NCBI GenBank assembly: GCA_914767715.1
Contig: OU612070.1
Span: forward strand, 1,009,501-1,073,500
Direction: 5' to 3'
Source of the DNA: Membranipora membranacea
Lineage: Eukaryota; Bryozoa; Gymnolaemata; Cheilostomatida; Membraniporidae
DNA length: 64,000 nt
The notes beneath the pieces were generated by a model, which had not been told where the DNA came from, searched no databases, and saw only the letters and a list, made by a program, of their open reading frames with translations. This document shows, piece by piece, positions 50,501 to 63,456 of this stretch (position 1 is the first letter of the stretch; every line of letters starts with the position of its first letter). The position numbers were made by a program, and so were the translations under genes.

Positions 50501-53500
50501 TGCAGAACTAGACACACAGGAAAATGAACTTATTGAAAGGGTTTACGAACAGCTTTAAATAAAATATCTTTCAAATTTTTTCAGTTAGTGATATCACACT
50601 TCAATGGAGATACATTCTGCTTGCAGGATAGCCTTGTGACATAGTCTATCTCTGCAGCACAGCAGTGGTGGCGCTGCCTTCCATCAAGAAAGGCAACTCC
50701 CAGGGTTCAAGGTTATGAGATATCAAAACCAGTGTTCCATTTAGGCCCAAATATTTCCAAATTATGGGTTTCTATTGTTTTCCCAATTTTGGTACTCAGA
50801 CTAGGTGAATTAGTTCAAGCCCTGTGCTGCAGAGACGAACGTATGCCTCAACAGTTCACACATGCGCAGACTGATGGAGATATAGCAGGCAATCTGTAAT
50901 GCGCTTGTTGGGATCTAAGTCTAAAGCACCCACCAAATCAATCTGATTTTCATTCTTGAGCGAAATTAGTATTTAATATAAGAGCAGCATTGATCAAAAG
51001 GCATCAACAGCATCAGCCAGTTATTGCTGACCACCACATGCATACATACACAAACACAATAATTTAAAATCTACACCAACACTTGATCCATTCCGCTTGT
51101 TTAGGAGTTGCCTCCCCACAGAACGGGTCAAGCTTGATGGAATAACAACCTGCACAACGGGCAGTTCTATCTCAAACGCCGGTCTGCCTGCAGTTCTAGG
51201 CCTGTCTATACTTCGTTTGGTATTAGCACTGTATGGAGTGCATTGTGGGTAGCTTTTGACGCCCTTACGTACTGATGCATTAATATTACCATTAGCAGGT
51301 TTTGATCGATCTTTCTGAAATTTAACCGCAACAAATTCCATTGAGCATCAGTTTACAATACTGCATAGATTCAACAACATAAGAATGCCAGTAAAACTAA
51401 ATGTTATTGTTCAGCTAATGCTTAGATAACTTATTTTTAGAACTGAGCCTACTTTCCGACAAAGCATAGATAATTGTCATCTAGATTGATCGCTCAAGGG
51501 TTTTATTTGTCTACATCTGGAGACCTTGGAGGCGTTTCATTAGATTTTAATAATAGAGTACCGCCAAAAAGTCATTTGAGAGTTAATAAAGGTTGTTGAG
51601 GAGCAGCATTAGATAAGTTACATCATATCCAGCGAACAATACGCTATTATTTCCTGTCTTTGGTGTGTTTGTATGTAGGTGATGATTGGTGACTCATATT
51701 TGCGATGGTATATCTACCATGCAGCATGGCAGTGATTACACAGTGATTACAGTAATACAGTATATACATATATACAGTATATACATGTATACAGTATATA
51801 CATGTATACAGTATATTCATGGAGCAAACTGGTTAGTTTTATGTCAGGTGACAAGACTCACAAATCCTGTTATCTTGTTAACAAAAAAACTTTTAGATGT
51901 ATATTTATAGATTTGAGATAAGAAGCCAAGTAGTTAATAATGTGTTGCCTCTTAGACTCATATAATGATTGTATGTCCTACCTGTTGTACAGCTTTCCGA
52001 GGGTCGTACGTTCTCCTCCGATCCCATGCTGCCTTCTCTTTCTCCTTCTCTGCCTCCTTCTCACGCTCAGCTCGTGCTAAGAGCGAGTTTGAACTATGAC
52101 CTCTTGTGGTTATCTTCTTGACCCCGGCAGAACCTGGCGTGGATTTCGCCGAGGAAGGTTTAGATTGGGTGGAAGAGGATGATTTATTTGTTGTGCTTGT
52201 AGCTCGCATACTGTATCGGCCCCCATCATTTCTAAAAGCAAAAACAAATTTATCATTCCTACATTGATAAAAGTATCTTTCAATGTATATGAGATCAACC
52301 CCAATTACTTTCACCAGGACAATATGGCCCTATTATTTATACCATTAAATGAATTGACAAACTCTTGCCATATCACTCCCCCCCACATAGACCTAATAAA
52401 TATTAAGTCTTTATGCCCCACTCCCAAACATAACTATAAGTATAAAACTATAAACCTATATCTGATGTAACAATGGCATGATTACTGGAGTTAGAATATA
52501 TAATTATCACCTTCTCTCCCTGCACCAGAGCGGGCAATACTGAGAGATGAGACTCTAAAGCGCCTTTACTCTTCAACAATGGTCAAATTAGCCTGACATG
52601 TACCAATTAGAAACAGTATAAGTTTTCACTCTCATAGATAGTAATTGTTTTGATTATCTATGATCACGACAGACTAAGAGCGGAGATCCATGACCAGGTG
52701 TTGCCCATCAAGTGGCTCCAGGTAGGAGTGATAAGACCGAGCTCTTAGCCTACATACCTCTTAAGATGGGAGGCGCGGTTGTCTGTCGACCCATTCTCTC
52801 GACTCTTCTGCACAATCTTAGCACCGAGGCTAACCTCTGTAGTATTATTTGATCTGTTACTCCTAGCAGAGCCTTTTACACCATTTGATCTAAAATCAGT
52901 CATCAATTCATATGCAAGGCCAAATTTCAAAACAGGCCAAATTGCGGTAGTGGGTTTACAGCCTGAGACTACGTCAGTATTGTGCACGACCTAAAGTATA
53001 GGATTATCATCCCATTTGGGTCGATTATCTCTTCCACGGTATGGTGACAGACTTGGTATGTAAGGACTATGAGTATTAGACAGCTGCACAGTCATCCTAC
53101 TCTTGTCTTGTACCCACAGTGCATAATAACTAATCTGTATCAGTCCTAGTAGTAAAGCAACAAGCATATCCAAGTCCATTGAATTTGGACATTGATCTTC
53201 TGAATAGCACATACACGGAACACTCCCAAACTATTCAAATACTTGCTGTAGTATCAAAATAATTAACAGCAGCGTAACAATGACACTATTCCACTGAGGG
53301 TTTCCACCAAATAGCCTACAGATAAATGTTCATCGAGTTTAGATTTCTTATCAACTGGTACAATTCATACACAGATTCTGTGGTATATAGAAGTACCTGG
53401 GTGTATTTATCAGTGAGGTATCACTATCTATAGACCCAGTTCTAGCTCTCCTCAGTTCAAATGTCCTGTTAGGTCGGGCGTTAGATAACCCTCCGGACTT

Positions 53501-56500
53501 GGACATATTGTTCTGTAGATTTTTACTGTTGTTTAGGCTCTCCGAGCTTCCTTCATTGCTATCAGAATCTCGAGGTTTAAGATCAGCCACTTGGCTTCTT
53601 TTAGCACCACTCAACCTGCAACGGGTGCAATCAGGCATCGATAAGAGATAGTACACTACCTGATGTTGAGAAACTCTTCAACAATAAAATAGTGACCATC
53701 AGAGAAAAATTTTGATTGCTTAGAAATTGCCTATCAAAAATTTGGCGAATGTAGAATATTGACCCAACCCAGTATTTTATTCCAAGTGCTTTAAAATCAA
53801 TCAACAGTAAAATGGCATCTGATTACAATCTATCAGACTATGTGTAGATAACAAATAGTCATGGCAGCTCCACATGAGTGAAACTGGGAGAGAGAGAGAG
53901 AGAGCAGGCAATTATTATCTATGGTGCTTGAATTTTGTGAGGATGCTTGGCAATCCATAGCTCAAATCAGCGAGGGGTTCAACTACTGCTCTATACAGCA
54001 GCCTTATATGAGCAGCTGCCGGCCATTCCTAAGGATTCTCTGGAGTGAACACTCAGGTTTGAATAAACTTGGTTAAAAAAACATGAAATTGAAGTGCACA
54101 ACTTAAACCAAAAAGGGATGACAGTGTAAATTATGCAACATGCATTACTTTTCTCAAGCCTACAATGAAGTGTGCGTTTCCAGTCTATAGAAAGACGGAG
54201 TGTGCCAAATTGTGCCTGTCTGTAGCCAAGCAGTATTTGAAGGTTTCATCTCATGATATATAAAATTTCCCTTTTCATCCATTACAGAAAGCTCTGGACA
54301 AAGGTTTCAAAATGAGTCATTGGCAAGACAACAGCCGCACAATTTATACAAATACATGAGGAAAACCCAGGTATAAATTTGGCACATTTTGTGTCTGTTG
54401 CCTTGGTTAGAGACTTTGCTTATACGAACAGCAAATTGATATCAATCACTGGGAGTGCAAGACCAGCAGCACCATAGCAATTCTAAAATACAAGGTGACT
54501 ACCCTAGATTGGTTAGGTTTTTCGCAAGGTGAGAAAGCCTTTGAGCACCCTGCTAAAAATAGCCACCTTATGGCTAGCTATCATTACTCAATCAAACGCA
54601 TTACATTAAGCAAAATAGTCTTACCTGGCTGTTACAGAGTCAGCCACTGATCTTCTGCTGCCGCTACCTGTAGTCTGAGCTCCATCTCTCTTAGCTGATG
54701 AAACAGAAGTTGATTTAGGGGTGGGTAGGCTCGACTCCCTACTCTTACTAACATTGTTATTGAGTCTATCAGCTATAGTAGATGATTTTAGAGATTTTTT
54801 AGTCTTGTTATTAGCTGCTGCGGTTCGAGGTGTTGAGCTTTCATTGTCTGAGCTGAATGAATGTATGGCCTTCATGAACTCGTCTGTACTCTGCAGTAAT
54901 ACCTCGGTATCCACCGACGATCCGCCGACATGTGATTGTCTTGGTTTAGAGTCTGAGTAAGCTGTCTGTGGGGGAGATTTAGATCGTTCTGGTGACACCA
55001 GAGATGACGAAGAGATTATCTTATCAAAAAAGTTAGTTTTGTTCACTACAATAGGGTCATTATCTCTATGGTATGTCCGACTGGTTAGTAATTCTTCTAC
55101 TAATCTCGGTCGCTCTTTCTCTATGACTGGAGTGTCACCTGTAACAAAAACACAGACTTTATCAAGATTGTGCATCCTGTGAATCCAAGGCAGTTTCTTC
55201 TGAATAGATGCTGTCTGTGGTTGGGTAACAGAGTTGACTGACTGTTCAGGACAGAGAGTGTCACTGGCTTGTCCAAAAGTAATTCATAACTTCTCTGTTG
55301 CTCCAAGTTAGCACACAAGTATACAGCAATACCCCAATGGTAACATATTATGCAGGCATGCATATCGTTGTTAAATAAAAAGACAACCTACAACAAATTA
55401 CTACATCCTCAAAAAAAATAACAGTTAATATTTACTCAGCTATGGTACTTGCCTATACCAAGTTCCTGTAGGATCTTCTCCTTATTATACTCGACCTCCT
55501 TCCTTCGTCTCGGCATAGTGTTCGATCTACCGACGGTTACTTCTGTGGAATGTCTAACTTCCTCACTTCCTGTACCCGAAGACGCTGTGGGGACTTCTGG
55601 GAGTTTACGTCCTGTAGATCGTAGTGATACAGGTGAGCTCTGTCGCTCTGGTGACCTCGTCCTGAATGTCGGCGATATCGGTGGCTTACCTAACGCGGCA
55701 GCATCTAACAGAAGAAAAGTAATTCCTCAGAGGTTAACATGCATGCTTTAGCTGCTGCTGGTACTTAGTACTTGTGTGTGTCAGTATACTTCTACGAACA
55801 ATGACGTTAAGCTGCTAAGCAGCAAATGAACCATACTACAATTCAGCCTTGTCTATGCAAACAGTTTTATCATAAATCTATATTATTATAAAATTTATTT
55901 ACACAATAACTATACAACCCCCACTGTGTGGCTTGTGTGTTGACACACTAGGTTTTCATCGACCCCACACTCAGGAACACATTATTATGTCAGGAATTAC
56001 TGTAAAATGCATATTTCTGTAGATTACAACAAATTGCCAACAGGTTAAAATACCCTAGATCTTCTGAGGAATTTCCTTTGTAGCCTAAATCTGCCTGACA
56101 TACCGAATAGAGGACGATTGAGCCTGTATGACTGACGATGACCTAGAAGCCTCATGGTGACTTCTGAGAGATTAGAGAGCTTATCCTATAAGAAGGATTC
56201 CTCCTCAACTTAAGCCAGCAGAATCTCTAAATGAGCAGTTTGCAGAGTGTGCAGGACTTAAATGATGTGACTGGCATCCCTTTTAGGCCTAGGACCACCA
56301 GTTTTCCATTTCGAAAGAAAGGGGTGTAACCACAACTTGTATTTTCTTTGCAATTGTAAGATCTTAGGTCTAAAAGCTTGCCTCTTACAGCAAGCTGCCG
56401 CATACCCTTGGCCAGCTATAATTACAGTGTCAAACCCGCCAAGCTCTGCTCGCCCTTCAATAAGAATTTTACTTACAGAGAAGCAGATAGAAAGTTATAT

Positions 56501-59500
56501 ACTGAGAGATTATGGATTTGCGCTGACCAATTTTGCACCATATGTTGTGTTCTTGAGTGTTTTTGTGAATAAACCCTGTAATTTCCAGAATATTGCCGAT
56601 GGTTTTGCACCAAGTGTAATTTGGGCAATTTCAGATGGACAACGGCTTGCCACTAATCAAAATAACTCAATAAGGCTAAATATAGAGGCTAACATAAAAA
56701 TCAGGAGTTAGACCTACTGGTCAGGCATTAGCAAATAACATGTTTACTTGCTTTTACTTTTGCAAAGTGTGATAAAATATCTTCCAATCCAGAAAATCCC
56801 CCCTTAGTTATAGCATGGCTGAGAGGCATCAAAACAAAGTTCCTATGATTGGACTGTATGGTGATTCTGCCCATAACAAACCAGTCCAGCACTGTGACAG
56901 CCTCCTTCCAGTCTTACCCGCAGACAACCTATATTATATTTATCCCTAAGCCTATGGTCTCACCTGATGTGTCTGCATTACTATGAGAGTTATGGTGATT
57001 GTTCTCAGCTGTGGTATTGATGACGGGAGATTCACTTTTGTCTCCTAACTTTCTCAGTATCTCCCCAGATGAGTATTTTGCCTCATCCTCACTCTGAAAT
57101 ATTGGTATAGTAAATTAAGTTTGATTTGCCGACTGATGTTTATAAGAAGAAGTTTTCTGCCTCTTATATGGAAAGAGTTGGTATCCCACAATGCAATTGC
57201 CTGGAAATTTCTAAAGTTGCATTTTGGGCGCATTGTATGCACGATCTATAATAATTGTACTACCCTGTCCTCGCACAATATAACCAGAGAGAGAAGGTTT
57301 AAACTCCTGAAGCACTGCAATTACTGCAAATGTACAATTATACCACCAATCAGTTTAGGTAAGAAATCCAGCTTGCGAGATGGCTAAAAGCTTTCAGATC
57401 TGAATAAAAAATCAAACACGACGTCTAAAAATTCAAATACACACCAGTTTGATCAGCTGGATCTCCCGCAGCTTAGTGAAAAAGTTATATTCCAACCTCA
57501 TAACTACAATTTACTATCCTATCCTTGTACAGTGATAAATCTCCGATGACGCAAAACAACAACCGTACACCTCAACTGCTTATCCAAAAGTGAGATATCA
57601 GCAAATAATGTACCAACAAATAAATACTCACCGCAAGCTGACCCAAAGACCCCCTTCGAAGCTCTGATTTTAGATATTGAACAAAGACCTAAATATTCAA
57701 TACCATTATACAGCTCAGGGTGGCATAATGATATCTACGCTGTCCACGAAAATGGATATCGGAAATCACTTAGGCTAAAGTTACCAGTTTATCAGTGAGA
57801 ACAATAGAACTAAGAGTTCAGGGAGGTCCCCTACTGGAAATACAATAAATAGTTGACATATTTTATTCCCTCTGTGATTATTGGAACTCTAGTGGGTGTA
57901 AGGAATTCTCATACCACCTGACTTGTTTACGCAATGTTTATCTCAAGTGATTTCTAAGCTGACGCTGACACAGTCATACAAAAACTCGGCAACAAAGTTT
58001 TGACATGGCGAACTTCGCACCCTTATGTCTAAAGTGTTTGGTTAAACTTCAACACGCGCCACGCAGGGGTCCGCTGTCAGCTTAGATAACAGTCATACTA
58101 AAGATTAACTTCTGTTGCCTATAATGTAAAGGGGTCCAAAACAAAACTTATACCCAACTCAGCTGACCTATATGAGGAAGGGTTCCAGGAAAGGCTCATA
58201 ATGAAATCAGATGGCTGTGTCAAATAAAGCCAAGCCATAAATGGATACTGAAAATTTTCAGGAAAAGCAGTGATAAGTTAACTGATGCTGAAACTTGTCA
58301 CCTAATAGTAATATGATGCTGCTCTCTACAAGTACGGGTTTGGTCGATAGCTGCAGTGCACTGGTGACACAAACTCAATATAACCCAACACAAAGCTCAA
58401 TTTACTAGATTTAGTTGCAATAGATTTCGACTTAGATATCACAGTTGTAACAAAAGGGTCATTTATTCAATCAAAATTCCTTCTCATGGCCAACACTCAA
58501 ATCTAGCTACCGATAATGTGACGATAAAAGTGAGCCAGTGCCAAGAAAAAGAAACAAACTTTGGCCATTTGTGGAGGACATGGACTCTATAAATATATCT
58601 TACACTTAGGTCTAAACATTTATATAATATACATTATATGTTTATGCCCTTGAAGAGTTCTTAGGTACACAGGGTGACACCAAGAGGAAGAGCTGATGTA
58701 TCGCATATGGTCAATCTGATCAGATATAGCTGATACTCAACCCTGTCACAACTACACACCATGTTATGGGGGGGGGGGGGGGGGAGAAGGCTATGAAGGT
58801 TACTATAAAGTGTGTCATTGACAACAGCTAGAATACTGCATAGAATAGGCTACTGTGAGAATGAATGGTCTAGGATTGGCGCAGCTATCGAAGACTTTCA
58901 AGTCCAAAGAAAACGAAAGTATTTTTCCAATGATTTTACATGCCATCACACGTTTGCCTTTTATCAGCCATTGGTAGTAAGACACACTGAGTAACTGAGT
59001 AAGACACACTGAGTAAACTGGATCACAATATCGATAGAGGATAATAGATGAAGGCAAACACCTAATCACCATCAAAGTAAACAGAGCAAAAGTTCAATAA
59101 TGATGTGAGGCTTGTGAGCTGACTGGAATAATCATTCATACAGTAGTCCTAACCTGGAATGCTCATCTGTACTTTAAACTACATAAAAAGTTACAAAAAC
59201 ACTCGACCATCCAATATTGTAAACAGGTGTGGGGAAAATTTCTCTTCTATCATCGTGTTGCATTGCAGATGTCCAACTACAAATCAAAGTGTGTCATTAG
59301 AAACCATGATGCATAGAGCCCATGTCTTACGTCATAAATGTACCGTGGTTTTATTCCAAAAGCAAGGACAAGATTTTCAGATTATATTGCCTATTTGTTG
59401 AAAACCGTACAGCTATCTGATCTACATATCCTGAATAGGTCTAGCCAGAAAAATCTTCTGGTGGAGGAGAGGAGGAGGAGGAGGGGGATGTGGATGTGGA

Positions 59501-62500
59501 GGAGGAGGGTGTTAGGACTGCCTAACAGTCGATCAGGATGAGAGCATGGCTAAGGAAATAGCATTCAAACCTACTTTAAGAGACATTAACACACCTTGAT
59601 GCTGATGCTCAGTTTGGTAGATAAATGGCTTTGTAGCAATCATCCTCCCAAATTCTTGCAGTAAGAATATATAATCCTGTGCAAAAGTCTAGACACTAGA
59701 CGCTAGAAACGCTAAGCTGACGAACAAACAAACATTCAGTGTTCGGTAACCATGTGTAGGACCAGGCTTTAGGAGGCAGCATGTGATGTGATATGAGATA
59801 AGCTATCCTATCGCATCGACCTACCTGAACGTACGACTCATCAAGGTACTCAATGGAGTAAATATGTGGATGGTGTGATTAGACCTCAGTTACTCAGCCA
59901 ACTCATGACACACTCTGCATAACGATGAGATTGTAACTCAATGATGCATGGCCAGCCAGCACTGTGAAATCAGCTTACACTGAATGACAGAATACAAAAG
60001 GCCATGTGATAGAGGACAAAAGATCGTAATAACTGCCCATGATTACAAGCTTTCATGCAAATACTGAATGAGACAGTCGCTTAAAACTGAGCAATGAGGG
60101 AAGCTCGTTACTAAAGACAAATGCTAACCATTATCATCGGATATTTTATTATCCCGCAGAGAGGGGATTGTTTTTGTAGTGTTGACAAGGTGAATAGTAA
60201 ATACATTGGATACCAATCTAACAACATGACATGAGAAACATGTCTGTCAAAGTTAACTTCAGCTGTCAGTGTCAGAAGCTGACGGAACGCTGCAAGTGCG
60301 CTGTAAGTAGTGATGGCAAATTGTCAGATTTTGGCGAGACGGGACGAGACCGAGACAGCAAGAAAATTCGAGACGAGACCGGGACGAGACCGAGACATAT
60401 AATATAACGATGCCGATAAAACATTCTTCAGATATCACAATTTAAAAGAATGGTGGATATTCATTCACTAGTGCAATCAGCTTATAGTACATTTGATTCA
60501 AGTTGTAACTTATGATCTATAGCAATAAGGATCTATGTTGAAACCAAGTTTCATCAAATTCTGTCAAGTATTTATTGAATTATAGAAAGCCACCGCTCGT
60601 GCAGATTTCCACTAATTCTTGCAAATTAAATTTTGTATGAGTATCAGCCTGCCACACATGATTGTCATTGCCCAAATTCATATTCATGATTTATGGGTGT
60701 AATCCTACTGTAATCCTCCTCAGCCAATCTAAAACATAGGCCTATAGTGATAACTAAATAAAATAGTTTAACCAAGGAGAAGCTGTTTCTTCTTGTTTAT
60801 TATACCAACCAGTCCAGTGATTCAGCTTCTGGATATGCTTAGGCTCAACTATCTTCTCATATTTATACAATTTGATACCCCATTAGTCATTGTATCCCTT
60901 CTCCCTCTTGCCCCAGGTCCAAATCAATGAGAAAGCTCCACATTGATCATCCATTCCATCTTTTTAACAGAAGTTGTTTACATAGATATGGCCTTGACTT
61001 ATCAATCAAAACAGACAGCCAATCAATCAAATCTGACAGCCAATCAGATAACATTTCCGTTAAATAATTGCAGCAAAAGCATGACTAATAACTATCATTC
61101 CATGATATCATAGTCAGAGTTTCATGTGACACATGTAGTAATAACCGTGGTGTAGTGGGTAAGAGCATGGACTGCTGATCACTAGGTCACTGGTTCGAAT
61201 CTGGGTGAAGGCAATGTTTTGACCAGCTACTACCATTTACAATGCCAGTAGTCTCGACCTGTAGTAAGAGTTGTCTGTCTCGACGAGACGAGATACTGTC
61301 CCGAGGGGACAAGTCTCGCGAGACCGGGAATTGTCCCGTCCCGTTGCCATCACTAGTGCTCTGCAGGCCTTCAGCATTCTGTTTAGGTGTTTTAATCGTC
61401 CCAAGGATCCTATTTTAGGTAGCGGTTGATAATGTAATGCTTATACCAGCGATGTATATATATACTCAAACTTAGCATGATAAGACTATGACCATAGATT
61501 CAGTGTGAACTGCATCCCCACAGCTGACAGCAGACAGCATAAATCATTATTCTTCTCTGTATCTATCTTGTTTTGATGCACATACACATTACATCAGTGT
61601 TGAAGAATCTCCACTTAAGATGATTGCTAAAACATCAATAAGAGAGACTACAATGATTACCAGAATTAGCTGACTACAGCAGCTATAACCCGTCTAGGAT
61701 GAGAACATCAGATCAAAACTTACATGTGAGAAGAATCGCTCCAATTTATTCAACTCTCCTGAGAAATATGACAATGTACTGTTATCTGTCTCCATAGCGA
61801 TGCTTCCCTAATTTATCCACAGTGTCTGGGTTAGCAAAGCATCACAGTATATTACTCTGTCCGATATGTGGTGATTTAGTGATGCAGCGCAGCTGATAGA
61901 ACTAAATATGCTAAGTATGATCATGAATGACTTTTGTGATTTGCATAAGCATATGAAGCTGTCATATCAATTATATCTAGTATTACAGAAATAGTCAACA
62001 GACACTTTCCCTATAAGTGTCGCTGATAACAGCTCGGCATCAAGATAAACTTCCAATAACCCCAACTCCAGTTACACCAAGAAGTTAACTGCTACAGCTA
62101 ATATTGGGGATCAGCGATTATATTATATTATAGGTGATCACTGAGCAAAGACAACCAACTGGTGAACACTGTCAAAATATACTACAGCTATTATACACAG
62201 CCAGTATATGTCACTAAATACTAATACAATGGGCATTTGTTGACACAATGTTTAGCTGAAGTAGAACATTCAATAGACAGTAATTTGAGTATAATAGAAT
62301 TCTTCAAACAAAGACCATTATATATATAACAAAAATCTACAACCAAGGAAACCATGATCTATGTAAACAAAGTTCTATAATGATTTCTTGACATCAAAAG
62401 AAGCATTGGTAATTAGGGAGTGTTTTGGGCTGGCCTACAATAACAAGAATATTGAACTCAAGCCCTCCCTGGAGATGGGTATACTACAAATAGACATTCC

Positions 62501-63456
62501 CTGTGGCGGGCTAACAGTGCAACCAACGGTACTGACTAACTGCACTAATAATCACCATATTCATGTTGACACGACACATAGCAATCACCTATCACTAAGG
62601 AAAATAAGGAAAATATTTATTCAAAATTCTAGACTTCAATTCTTAACACCTTCTGTCTATTCGCCTCATTAGAATTAATCGCTGTCAAATGGTGCGGAAA
62701 ACTCCCACACACCTCGCTGGGAAAAAAACCAACTGATCAACCAAATTTACTTCTAGATCATCCTGCCAAAAGAGGAACGTGTTACATCAACCCATTAAAC
62801 TTTGTCTGATTGTAATAGCATTTACCTTCCAAAACACAGAGCAGAGAGGAACAACAGGTAAAACAAAAACTTGTAGCGTTAACCTGTGATGTACGACCAA
62901 ACAATCAATCAGGCTCAGTCCACCAGCGATAGTAACATATCTACCTGATGGTAACATATCTACCTGATGGTAACATATCTACCTGATAGTAACATATCTA
63001 CCTGATAGTAACATATCTACCTGATGGTGACATATCTACCTGATGGTAACATATCTACCTGATGGTAACATATCTACCTGATGGTAACATATCTACCTGA
63101 TGGTAATTGTTACAGAAATTACATACACTGTCTGAGCACACACTACACTGATCGCATAATGTAGTAAAAGATGAGCTAGGCATGTATTTGCATATTTGGG
63201 AACAGATTATCAGAATTACGGAATTACGCAGTGTATTTAAGCAACTAGTTATCTCCCCTTGGAAAGAAAGAACGCAACTACCATTATTTCGGAAGCAATG
63301 TAGCGGACAGACATACAGACAGATATTTGACTTACCTTATTAATGACAGAAGGTTGTACAGTATACGTATCCTCTGTTTTAGTACTGCCTAACTCCACAT
63401 TGAGGCTACCGTTCACTACTTTGTTAGCACCGTTTAATTCGTTTTTATCTGGTGAA
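47555..63456 (-). CDS. CEP170: CEP170-family centrosomal/microtubule protein, C-terminal part
   Basis: Sixteen minus-strand exons in phase: 63456-63336, 61807-61724, 57093-56964, 56163-56104, 55704-55453, 55138-54625, 53615-53397, 52889-52758, 52231-51982, 51314-51150, 50403-50173, 49864-49652, 49250-49059, 48643-48558, 48326-48202, 47832-47555 (TGA); about 1,016 residues. CEP170 sits on subdistal centriolar appendages and microtubules. The body is serine-rich and disordered with SP sites (ISPTFRTRSPERQSSP). A charged helix AEREKEAEKEKEKAAWDRRR leads into TYDPRKAV, as in the family. The C-terminal region has SYNNLVLTSIQQLSGKLHNY, SSELASILKTLKRVEQNVK and EHYLAEIKRIRNEIAGF, the conserved CEP170 C-terminal domain. 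The N-terminal FHA domain must lie beyond 64000. It could equally be the CEP170B type. Confidence 0.85.
51757..51822. repeat. ~18-bp tandem repeat (ACAGTATATACATGTAT)
   Basis: About three and a half copies of ACAGTATATACATGTAT in a CEP170-family intron. Confidence 0.75.
53888..53906. repeat. (GA)n microsatellite
   Basis: About nine GA units in a CEP170-family intron. Confidence 0.9.
58767..58783. repeat. Poly-G run (~17)
   Basis: Uninterrupted G tract in the large intron between exons 57093 and 61724 of the CEP170-family gene. Confidence 0.9.
59460..59512. repeat. GGA-rich low-complexity tract
   Basis: Purine tract of GGAGGA units interrupted by GATGTG, in the same intron. Confidence 0.7.
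60308..61355. mobile_element. hAT-like non-autonomous DNA element with tRNA-like insert
   Basis: Begins TAGTGATGGCAA and ends TTGCCATCACTA, a perfect 12-bp TIR of the hAT kind. Near each end are many GAGAC/GTCTC subterminal motifs (60334-60395 and 61255-61345), as hAT elements have for transposase binding. Near-identical 8-mers GTGCGCTG (60296-60303) and GTGCTCTG (61356-61363) may be the 8-bp target duplication, though four extra bases separate the left one from the TIR. No transposase frame. About 1.05 kb, inside a CEP170-family intron. Confidence 0.75.
61145..61218 (+). repeat. tRNA-derived SINE-like segment
   Basis: Has a good RNA polymerase III A box (TGGTGTAGTGG) and B box (GGTTCGAATCT) about 34 bases apart, with tRNA-like layout (AAGAGCATGGACTGCTGATC between), but the acceptor stem does not pair. 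It is therefore a tRNA-derived repeat head rather than a functional tRNA gene. It lies inside the hAT-like element. Confidence 0.65.
62932..63102. repeat. 19-bp minisatellite, 9 copies
   Basis: Unit GTAACATATCTACCTGATG repeated nine times head to tail with only scattered single changes (GATA for GATG; GTGAC for GTAAC). It lies in the CEP170-family intron between exons 63336 and 61807. Confidence 0.95.

Noticed and set aside
50097-50501. Overlapping 134-codon minus-strand frame
   Set aside because: Shadow of the CEP170-family exon 50403-50173 in another frame.
56337-56711. 124-codon plus-strand frame in a CEP170-family intron
   Set aside because: No splice signals of its own, no recognisable motif, antisense to an intron; probably chance.
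61145-61218. Functional tRNA gene
   Set aside because: A and B boxes are present but the acceptor stem does not close and it sits in a transposable element.
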